Shown here piece after piece: positions 1 to 6,923 of a DNA stretch of 34,799 bases. The notes below the pieces were generated by a model, which saw only the letters and a list, made by a program, of their open reading frames with translations, ran no database searches and was not told the origin of the DNA. Position 1 is the first letter of the stretch. Each line of letters begins with the position of its first letter. Location: the NCBI GenBank assembly GCA_021108435.1, contig JAIOQY010000091.1:1-34799 (forward strand), read 5' to 3'. Position numbers and translations under genes: made by a program. This DNA comes from Candidatus Aegiribacteria sp. Lineage in GTDB: Bacteria; Fermentibacterota; Fermentibacteria; Fermentibacterales; JCC-6.

Positions 1-2975
1 CCTGTAACCAATCCCTGGTAGACACTGGATCCGTAACGCAGATACTCTATTATAGTATTTCCGCCGATGGTGATGTACTCCGTCTCCCTGCCACTTTCTG
101 AGATATTCAGAAATGCGGCAGAACTGTTCCGAAGCGATCCGCTGACAGTGTTGATAACACCTCGGAGGAGAGAATCTCCGGATACCTCAAAACTGCAGCC
201 CTCAGAAGAAGGAAATACATGGCATACTCCACCGTCTCCGAAAAACACGTAAAAACGGTTGAAGTTGTAACCCCCGGAGGATACTTTCGCCAGCCACAGC
301 GACATTCCCGCGCTCAGGTCATTTCCGTTGAAGATCGAAGTATAATAGTCACTGAACAGGATTTCATTTATACCGTTAATCGTTCCCCGGGTTGCAGCTA
401 TTGAGGCTATCGATCCTCCCCCGGCTTTCAATGCAAATTCCTCTGCCATACAATCAGCGGAAACCATGTCGAATTGCCCGACATTACAGGTTGCGAAGAT
501 CATTACGGGCAGGCGCCCTTCATTGTAAACTCTCTGGGCATCACTTGATACAAGCAGTTTCTCCTGAGCAATCTGGCCATAGGAGCCATGCCCGAAGTAG
601 ATCATGTTTGCACATCCAGAAGTCAGTTCCGCCACAAGATCTTCCCTTGCCTGCGGCTTTTCAGGGTGCAGTCCTTCCGTAGAGGTGCCGGGAGGCCAGG
701 GATACTCAATAAGGTAGAATTTCACCCTGTCGAAACTTTTCGGCAGAACTGAATCAGCAAAATACTCGCAGGTTAATGTGTAAGCGGACTCATTTTCCGA
801 GGTTTTATTCCAATCGTCATCAGCGATCAGAAGGAATTTGTTTGCCCACTGACCGGAAGGTTCCACTAATTCGTACAGCATGAGCTTGGAGAGATAAGCA
901 GCAAGTTCAGACCGCGTAGAAACCGGTATTCTCGACAGCGGGGTTTCTGGATACACACCTTCATTATGAGCGATCACGTAGAAGTCATCAACGTTATTTC
1001 CATCAGTGCCGGCCAGCTTGATGTATGCCGGAATCATCGTTGGCGTTGACGTTACCCGCATAAGCGGATCGTACGAACCGTCTCCCACAAGCACGAGAGC
1101 CTGCGCGGGATTATCCCACGAATCCTGAGTATACCTGAAAAATGATCTTATCGCTCCGGGATCACGGAGCCCCTGACCGAATTCATCGTATATCTCTCTG
1201 GTGGTAACCATGACGGTGGATAAACCTCTCATGCCGTATATGGTCTCAAGAGGTTCAGCAGCCTCGAGCAGCTCGTCTGCCACAACTAAAGCTATATCGC
1301 CCTGAATTCCGGTTCCGATTATCCTGCCTGGTTCTGCCGGCAGCAAAGAGTCAGGAGACAGGTAACCATCGGTTCCTGTAAGCCACAGTTCGGATCCGGG
1401 CTCAATTTCAAGTGATACATTGAGCAGTCCACCTGCAATACTGCCTTTCAGCCTGTTAACGGTGAACGGATTTGAGACATCCAGAAGACTGCAGGAGTCC
1501 GCAGCGCCTCCCAATGAAAAGCTGAACCGGCCTTGAACAATATCGATGAATCGAAGCAATCTCTCTGCGGCGTAAGACAAACGTCTGGGGTAATCAGCCT
1601 GGAAATAATTGAAATATACTGTTCCGGGGTCGTTCCTTGTGGTCACTTTCAGCAGGTTCATTGAAGGATCGAGAGTAAGCCCCTCGAATACGAATATCTG
1701 TTCGCGTTTTCCATAAAAAGACGTATCGGCAATCAGATCACCGTTAAGCTCAAAGGAAACGTCATGATTATCGTATGAGGTTGAGATCAGGGAGATGACC
1801 AGGCTGCCGTCTCCGTCAACTGATGAACTTGAGAAATAGAAGTAACCGGGAATGTTCTCGTAGAGCATAGTCCATACCCACCCGGTACTATTCTCCCAAT
1901 TTGCGACCCAGATATAATCCTGTTCCTGCCGGAAGCAATGCAGGAGGCTGTCGCCCCATGCCGGAGATCCGTCAGGCGTCGCGTCCAGTGTATCCATTCT
2001 CAGTCCATTTTCACCTCCCCACGTGAGCCAGTAGATATTATGGGTCGCGTAGCGGTGCTGAAGCCTTTCAAATTCTTTATTGAATTCATTGAAATTAAAC
2101 CTGTTCAGATCAAAGGCGAAGAATCTGAGAGTATCGGATTCATCAAATATCCCGTCCCCTCCGTCAATCACCTCTATTGCAATCTCGCTCAGCAAATGCT
2201 CTTCTCCAGGATCCATGATATCAAATTGTGTTCCGGGCCCTCCGAACATCCGAAGAGAACTTGATGGAACACCGGTTACATCACATCCAGCCTGAGCAAA
2301 CTCATCACCGGTTACTGAATAAAAACCGGTAGAGGAGATAGCTATTCTGACCCATGGAAGTCCCCAGAACGGGCTTGTGGCCCGGGTACTGGAATTCGGC
2401 CAGTAAACAGAAGAAGGAAGACAGAGAGTACTGAGAAGCGGACTGTCTATCTCGCGTGAGCCACTTCTCGATGGCCATTCAAGCCGAATATTCAGTTCAG
2501 AAGGAATTCTTGAATTGTCCCCCGAAGCAAACGGCGCAACGGTTACAGCGGCAACGGTTGTTCCGGCGATATGCATTGTTTCTAGTTCAGCGTAACTCCC
2601 ACGGTCTCCTGATGGCGTTATCAGGGGAATAATCCATTCGGTGTCCAGACCGGAACCGGTCGGAACCGGTGTAACCAGAGATGGACCGGGGAACTCAATT
2701 CTCTGGAAACTTACCGGTGTACATGTAATGACAGGTTCGCATCCGGGTGGAACGGGTATGAAATACGTCCTGACAGGAGTTACATAATCTCCCTCTGTAT
2801 AGGATAATCCCATTCCATGTATTGTAGGATACCAGTACTCATCGTATTCATGAAAATCAGGTTCACCAATTACTACTGAAAACGAGCATCCGTTCATACC
2901 GGAGTATTCTACGGAAACAATGTCCGATTGATCCCGCATATTCAGTATGCTAAGAACTATTAATAACTGAAGCAA
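1..2975 (-). CDS. Peptidase family C25 (gingipain-like) secreted cysteine protease, 3' end outside window
   Basis: One uninterrupted reverse-strand frame of about 991 codons that leaves the window at base 1, so the C terminus is missing. Start chosen: TTG at 2975-2973, preceded 7 nt upstream by AAAGGAG; it gives a short hydrophobic leader (LQLLIVLSIL) as expected for an exported protein. The N-terminal ~550 residues are beta-rich propeptide-like sequence. The peptidase region spans roughly residues 560-950. The catalytic pair is visible: His796 in YFGHGSYGQ and Cys830 in FATCNVGQ, 34 residues apart, close to the His-Cys spacing of RgpB. C25 enzymes are secreted endopeptidases, often type IX substrates with a C-terminal sorting domain, which cannot be checked here. 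Family call is firm; specificity (Arg or Lys) cannot be read from the sequence. Confidence 0.88.
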   Translation of the reverse strand, partial: MLQLLIVLSILNMRDQSDIVSVEYSGMNGCSFSVVIGEPDFHEYDEYWYPTIHGMGLSYTEGDYVTPVRTYFIPVPPGCEPVITCTPVSFQRIEFPGPSLVTPVPTGSGLDTEWIIPLITPSGDRGSYAELETMHIAGTTVAAVTVAPFASGDNSRIPSELNIRLEWPSRSGSREIDSPLLSTLCLPSSVYWPNSSTRATSPFWGLPWVRIAISSTGFYSVTGDEFAQAGCDVTGVPSSSLRMFGGPGTQFDIMDPGEEHLLSEIAIEVIDGGDGIFDESDTLRFFAFDLNRFNFNEFNKEFERLQHRYATHNIYWLTWGGENGLRMDTLDATPDGSPAWGDSLLHCFRQEQDYIWVANWENSTGWVWTMLYENIPGYFYFSSSSVDGDGSLVISLISTSYDNHDVSFELNGDLIADTSFYGKREQIFVFEGLTLDPSMNLLKVTTRNDPGTVYFNYFQADYPRRLSYAAERLLRFIDIVQGRFSFSLGGAADSCSLLDVSNPFTVNRLKGSIAGGLLNVSLEIEPGSELWLTGTDGYLSPDSLLPAEPGRIIGTGIQGDIALVVADELLEAAEPLETIYGMRGLSTVMVTTREIYDEFGQGLRDPGAIRSFFRYTQDSWDNPAQALVLVGDGSYDPLMRVTSTPTMIPAYIKLAGTDGNNVDDFYVIAHNEGVYPETPLSRIPVSTRSELAAYLSKLMLYELVEPSGQWANKFLLIADDDWNKTSENESAYTLTCEYFADSVLPKSFDRVKFYLIEYPWPPGTSTEGLHPEKPQAREDLVAELTSGCANMIYFGHGSYGQIAQEKLLVSSDAQRVYNEGRLPVMIFATCNVGQFDMVSADCMAEEFALKAGGGSIASIAATRGTINGINEILFSDYYTSIFNGNDLSAGMSLWLAKVSSGGYNFNRFYVFFGDGGVCHVFPSSEGCSFEVSGDSLLRGVINTVSGSLRNSSAAFLNISESGRETEYITIGGNTIIEYLRYGSSVYQGLVT

Positions 2976-3221
2976 AATTCAGCTCCTTTCAGTAGGAGAT
3001 ACTACTCGATACTGAACATACGGTGCAAGGTGTCTCAGGATGAATGAATATAACTCCTGTTCTCAGGATATGTTCCCATACATTGAATCTCACTTTCGAA
3101 GCATGGATGATTATACTTCTTATGAATTATATACAACCTGACTAAAACACGTAAGGCTGCTTCATCACATTTCAATTGAAAGCTGCTCGTGACGAAAACA
3201 GGCTATATCTGCAGGTTATTT
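2976..3221. other. Non-coding stretch between the C25 gene and the repeat array
   Basis: About 250 bp with no credible reading frame on either strand. It holds the Shine-Dalgarno of the C25 gene at 2983-2989 and the possible -10 boxes listed separately. I see no tRNA-like, riboswitch-like or terminator-like fold. Confidence 0.6.
3110..3131 (-). promoter_or_regulatory. Possible -10 boxes for the C25 peptidase gene
   Basis: On the reverse strand there are two perfect TATAAT hexamers (3115-3110 and 3131-3126) about 135-155 nt upstream of the TTG start. Neither has a good -35 at 16-18 nt, so this is a weak prediction that rests on the -10 matches in an AT-rich stretch. Confidence 0.22.
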
Positions 3222-3316
3222 AGTTCGTATATTATGGAAGGTCGATTGAGCATAACGCAGTATGCGAGTGTCTTATACGCCGTTGCAGTAGTAACTCTGG
3301 TGAGATATGCGGACTG
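3222..3316 (+). repeat. Repeat array unit A (internally deleted, ~95 bp)
   Basis: Begins with the same left end as the following units (AGTTCGTATATT) and then jumps directly to the GGAAGGTCGATTGAGC part, so about 87 bp of the 182-bp unit are missing. The rest (to ATATGCGGACTG) is identical to units B and C. Reads as a deletion derivative of the element. Confidence 0.8.
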
Positions 3317-3498
3317 AGTTCGTATATTTTACCGGGTTGCGTAACGAAACGGTGTAGAAACGCTCGCAGACAAGGCATGCGAATGAGATCAACGCAGATG
3401 TATTATATATACTTCAAGGAAGGTCGATTGAGCATAACGCAGTATGCGAGTGTCTTATACGCCGTTGCAGTAGTAACTCTGGTGAGATATGCGGACTG
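3317..3498 (+). mobile_element. MITE-like repeat unit B, 182 bp, tandem
   Basis: Full 182-bp unit, directly repeated in unit C with near-perfect identity. Its ends are imperfect inverted repeats (TTCGTATATTTTACC at the left, GGTGAGATATGCGGA at the right; 11 of 15 positions match when inverted). It includes an internal small dyad GCATAACGCAGTATGC. No gene of its own is evident. An inverted relative lies at 5872-6059. Confidence 0.75.
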
Positions 3499-3680
3499 AG
3501 TTCGTATATTTTACCGGGTTGCGTAACGAAACGGTGTAGAAACGCTCGCAGACAAGGCATGCGAATGAGATCAACGCAGATGTATTATATATACTTCAAG
3601 GAAGGTCGATTGAGCATAACGCAGTATGCGAGTGTCTTATACGCCGTTGCAGTAGTAACTCTGGTGAGATATGCGGACTG
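3499..3680 (+). mobile_element. MITE-like repeat unit C, 182 bp, tandem
   Basis: Second complete 182-bp copy, same phase as unit B (the GTCGATTGAGC marker falls at 3241, 3423 and 3605 in units A, B and C, exactly 182 bp apart). Identity stops at 3680, where GGACTG is followed by GGTTGGAG instead of AGTTCG. The right end lies 15 bp before the start codon of the permease gene, so the element abuts that gene's ribosome binding site. Confidence 0.78.
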
Positions 3681-3694
3681 GGTTGGAGAACATT

Positions 3695-4915
3695 ATGAAT
3701 TCGCTTTCCTGGCACCTTGCGTGGAGATACCTTCGAAGGCATCCGAGAAGGAAGCGCTTTGCTTTTTCTACTGTGGTCAGTGTCGCCGGTGTAGCTCTTG
3801 GAGTTGGCGCGCTGATGATTGTAATGGGTGTACTTACAGGACTTGAGGATTTTATCGAGGAATCTGTCATCACGGTTGATTCTCCCATTACGATCACGCC
3901 GGACAGCGGAAATGTTCTCCATCTGACAGACGATTTTATCGAGGAGATAGAGATCCTTCCTTCTGTCAGCAGTATTTCGCCATTCATACAGGGAGAAGCG
4001 ATAATTCGACTGCCTTCAAGGGGAGTGGATTCAGGATGCAGAATACTTGGCGTGGACGAGGAGAAGTTCACGGAAGGCATGATGGGCAGCAAGCTCTCAT
4101 ATGGAGAACTGACGTTATCAACTCCGGAGGGAAGTGACTGCATCATAATGGGTATATACCTTGCCGAGGAGTTCTTTCACCCGGTTGGAGACACTCTCTT
4201 TCTTTTTCCCCCGAAAGCATTTTTCTCCAGCAGGAGCCATGCCATCGGCAGAGCGATTCTCTCCGGCGCGGTGGAAACGGGGCTTCCAGTCAACGATGAG
4301 ACACTTGCGTACATTCCTATTGATCTTGCTCAGAGAATGTATCTCCCCGATGGCGGTTATTCGGGAATGAATATCCGCCCGGCAGAAGGTTTCTCCCCTG
4401 AGAAAACCGCGGAAGAGATCCGCGAAATACTTCCCGCTTCTATTTCCATTAAAACATGGAGGGAACTGAATCCGGATCTGACAGCTTCAATGAAACTGGA
4501 AAGAATGGGAGCATTTCTGGCACTTCTTCTCATTACTCTTGTAGCGACATTCAACATAATGGGAACCATATCCAGATCAGCAATTGAAAGAATGAGAGAC
4601 ATTTCCGTTCTGAAAGCAATGGGTGCAACCGACAGTTTGATCTTCAGAGTATTCCTGTGGGAAGGCGCGCTTGTAGGAGTAATCGGTGTATGCCTTGGGC
4701 TGATGATCGGTCTTGCCTGCTGCTGGGCTATCGGTGAAACAAACATCATTCAGCTCCCTGATGTGTATTCGTTTCATGAAAACATCCCTGTCAGTATCTC
4801 AATTCCGGAAGTTGTCCTGGTAGGAATCGTCGCGTTCCTGCTCAGTATTGGTTCCGGCGTTCTTCCCGCCATGAAAGCTGCCAGGCTGGATCCGGTAAAG
4901 GGGCTGGGGAGTTGA
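3695..4915 (+). CDS. LolC/LolE-like ABC transporter permease (FtsX/MacB superfamily)
   Basis: About 406 residues, the usual size of LolC/LolE. The start at 3695 is chosen because GGAG sits 6 nt upstream and the protein then begins MNSLSWHLAWRYLRR, the normal start of the family; an in-frame ATG at 3671 lies inside the repeat element and would add eight foreign residues. Topology: one N-terminal membrane segment (about residues 20-45, VAGVALGVGALMIVMGV), a large periplasmic MacB-like domain, then three C-terminal membrane segments (about 270-295, 322-348, 367-392). In known systems such permeases work with a LolD ATPase to extract lipoproteins from the inner membrane; no ATPase gene is adjacent here. 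Its TGA overlaps the TTG start of the next gene (TTGA), indicating coupled translation. Confidence 0.85.
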   Translation: MNSLSWHLAWRYLRRHPRRKRFAFSTVVSVAGVALGVGALMIVMGVLTGLEDFIEESVITVDSPITITPDSGNVLHLTDDFIEEIEILPSVSSISPFIQGEAIIRLPSRGVDSGCRILGVDEEKFTEGMMGSKLSYGELTLSTPEGSDCIIMGIYLAEEFFHPVGDTLFLFPPKAFFSSRSHAIGRAILSGAVETGLPVNDETLAYIPIDLAQRMYLPDGGYSGMNIRPAEGFSPEKTAEEIREILPASISIKTWRELNPDLTASMKLERMGAFLALLLITLVATFNIMGTISRSAIERMRDISVLKAMGATDSLIFRVFLWEGALVGVIGVCLGLMIGLACCWAIGETNIIQLPDVYSFHENIPVSISIPEVVLVGIVAFLLSIGSGVLPAMKAARLDPVKGLGS

Positions 4916-5958
4916 ACTTCCTTCTGATACTGCTTCTGGCTTACACTTATTCACCTCAGGATTCCTGCTGGAACCTTGTAACTCTTGACAGCATTCCGGA
5001 TAGAGCGATTCTATTCGCCGAGATCGCGGCAAGAGACGGCGGACAGGCAGGTGTTGATCTGGCTGTGATGCTGGAAATCGCAGGGAGATTCCCGCAGTCA
5101 TTAATGTGTTACAATCTGGCGGCTAATTCCGCTTCCGACCCTCTCCTTGTTGAATGGCTGGATACCAGAATAAGCGGAACCAGGATCCTTGATACTCTCC
5201 TGATTCTGAAAACTGTAATCAGTAATAAGAGTGATATTACCGCAACTGACATCACTGTGGAAATACCTCTGCCTGAATCACACCCGCCTTACCAGAGAAT
5301 TGATTATCTGGCCAGTTCGTTCGTACAGGATGGGAATCTGCTGAAGCACCATATTCCCACCCTTCCGGGAAGAACACAGATCATCCTGCCGCTTGTTCTG
5401 CACATAACTCAGAACCCGTACACGTTCAGACCATTCTCCAGATCTTCTCCGTGTATGGATATACCATTTGATGATTTAACTTCATTGATCAGATCCCTTC
5501 CAGTTCCAGCCGAAACGGATAATCAGGGACCATGTCTCGAAATGGCAAATACGCTTAGGGAAAGAAGCATCGAGATCGGTCTGGATCTTCAGACGGTAGG
5601 AGGATTGGTCAGAATCGGAACCGACAGTATCCTGTTCCATGCCTGGAATCTGGTTTCCAATAATGGTTTACCGATAGACGCTCTCCTTTTTCTGACTGAT
5701 TCTCTCAGAGGAATAGGACATTGTCCAACGGATCTGATCCCTCTGTGGAATTATGAATACACGAATGGACATGAAGTGTCTGTGTATTACAGAAATCAGG
5801 ATGCTGAACTCAGCGTATCCATGGAAGCGATATTTACCAGCCCTGAATCAATCATGTGGATACTGGAAATTATTAATACGCACATTTCACCAGGGTTACT
5901 ACTGCAACGGCGCATAAGACCCCCGCATACTGCGTTATGCTCAATCGGTTCTCCTTGA
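4912..5958 (+). CDS. Transglutaminase-like (papain-fold) exported protein with element-derived C-terminal tail
   Basis: 348 residues from a TTG start at 4912 that overlaps the preceding stop by four bases, with a G-rich GGGGCTGGGGA upstream. Short N-terminal hydrophobic leader (FLLILLLAYTY). Residues ~95-170 look like a beta-sandwich domain; the transglutaminase-like core follows, with a plausible triad Cys208 (GPCLEMA), His243 (FHAWNLV) and Asp256 (LPIDALLF) at normal family spacing. From about residue 321 onward (5872-5958) the frame runs into the inverted MITE-like element, which supplies the last ~28 residues and the stop; the original end of the protein is therefore probably lost or extended. 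Catalytic activity (protease, amidase or cross-linking) cannot be inferred from the fold alone. Confidence 0.72.
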   Translation: MNFLLILLLAYTYSPQDSCWNLVTLDSIPDRAILFAEIAARDGGQAGVDLAVMLEIAGRFPQSLMCYNLAANSASDPLLVEWLDTRISGTRILDTLLILKTVISNKSDITATDITVEIPLPESHPPYQRIDYLASSFVQDGNLLKHHIPTLPGRTQIILPLVLHITQNPYTFRPFSRSSPCMDIPFDDLTSLIRSLPVPAETDNQGPCLEMANTLRERSIEIGLDLQTVGGLVRIGTDSILFHAWNLVSNNGLPIDALLFLTDSLRGIGHCPTDLIPLWNYEYTNGHEVSVYYRNQDAELSVSMEAIFTSPESIMWILEIINTHISPGLLLQRRIRPPHTALCSIGSP

Positions 5959-6059
5959 AGTATTTAATCTTTCGCCCGCGGATGCTCATTCGCATGCCTT
6001 GTCTGCGAGCACTTCTGCACCGTTTCGCATTCGCAACCTGGTGGAATATGCGAATTAAT
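5872..6059 (-). mobile_element. MITE-like element, 188 bp, with 20-bp terminal inverted repeats
   Basis: The reverse complement of this segment aligns over its full length with the 182-bp units at 3317-3680 (roughly 80% by eye; long identical blocks include GATTGAGCATAACGCAGT and GCTCGCAGACAAGGCATGCG). Its ends are inverted repeats: left 5872-5891 begins ATTAATACGCAC and ends TTTCACC; right 6040-6059, read inverted, gives ATTAATTCGCAT...TCCACC, matching at 17 of 20 positions. No open gene inside. Size, terminal repeats, absence of coding capacity and multiple copies fit a miniature inverted-repeat transposable element moved in trans. Confidence 0.75.
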
Positions 6060-6082
6060 CGTTTTTCAATAGTGGCACTTCA

Positions 6083-6907
6083 ATGAACAGAAGAACTTTC
6101 CTGAAAACCGCGGCTGCCGTTACCGCCGGGGGAGCAACAGGAGGCTTATGGTCCGCATTCATTGAACCTCACTGGCTTGAAACCACATACACGCAGGTAC
6201 CCATGGTTAATCTGCCGATGAAATTCAGGGGCTTCCGAATCGCGCTGCTTACCGATATTCATCTTGGACCGTTTGTCACCGAATCGTGGGTGCAGAACTC
6301 TGTTGCTGTAATTAACTCAATGAAGATCGATCTGGTTGTACTTGGTGGTGACTTCGTGATGCACAGTGCAAGTTACATTGAACCGTGCATGAGGATTCTT
6401 GCCGATCTTACTCCTCCGTCGGTCGCAGTTCTTGGTAATCATGATCACTGGGAAGACGCAGAACTCACCGAGACACTTCTTCATGATCTGGCGGGTTCAG
6501 AAGTACTCAGAAACAGGGGAACATGGATCACTAGAGAAGATGCTTCAATCCGAATATGGGGAGTTGGGGATCTATGGGAAGACGAACAGCTGCTGGACGG
6601 CTGCCGACCCGACCGATACAACGGACCTGTAATCCTGATAACACACAATCCTGATTTCGCTGAGGAGATACCGGAGGGTACGGCTGATCTTGTTCTCGCG
6701 GGGCATACACATGGCGGGCAGGTTGTACTACCCATCATTGGCGCTCCGATTCTACCCTCATATTACGGGCAGAAATACCGCTCCGGTACTGTCTGGAATG
6801 GAAAAACAATGGTTTACGTATCAAGGGGCATAGGTGTAGGAAGCCCTCCCGTAAGGCTGAATTGCAGACCGGAGCTTGCTGTACTGGAATTATGTTCCGC
6901 AAACTGA
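6083..6907 (+). CDS. Tat-exported metallophosphoesterase (YaeI/YkuE-like)
   Basis: 274 residues. The N terminus MNRRTFLKTAAAVTAGG is a twin-arginine signal. The calcineurin-type metal-binding set is complete: Asp58/His60 (TDIHLGP), Asp90 (GGDF), Asn119-His120-Asp121 (GNHDH), His188 (ITHNPD) and His208/His210 (GHTHGGQ). Closest recognisable relatives are YaeI/YkuE-type phosphodiesterases acting on the periplasmic side of the inner membrane; substrates of this group are uncertain. The gene starts 23 bp past the end of the MITE-like element, with no strong Shine-Dalgarno sequence, so transcription from within or across the element is possible. It is followed 16 nt later by the lipoprotein gene. 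Confidence 0.88.
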   Translation: MNRRTFLKTAAAVTAGGATGGLWSAFIEPHWLETTYTQVPMVNLPMKFRGFRIALLTDIHLGPFVTESWVQNSVAVINSMKIDLVVLGGDFVMHSASYIEPCMRILADLTPPSVAVLGNHDHWEDAELTETLLHDLAGSEVLRNRGTWITREDASIRIWGVGDLWEDEQLLDGCRPDRYNGPVILITHNPDFAEEIPEGTADLVLAGHTHGGQVVLPIIGAPILPSYYGQKYRSGTVWNGKTMVYVSRGIGVGSPPVRLNCRPELAVLELCSAN

Positions 6908-6923
6908 GCCCCAGGAGGTTCTC

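Noticed and set aside
3222-3680. Repeat array considered as a CRISPR array
   Set aside because: Units are 182 bp head-to-tail with no unique spacers and no cas genes nearby; ends are transposon-like inverted repeats.
2976-3694. tRNA or other structured RNA in the largest non-coding stretch
   Set aside because: No cloverleaf with conserved GTTCRA-type T arm and no CCA end; short dyads belong to the repeat element.
3559-4146. Open frames within the repeat and antisense to the permease start (both strands)
   Set aside because: They begin or end in repeat sequence, lack Shine-Dalgarno sequences, resemble no family, and overlap the well-supported permease frame.
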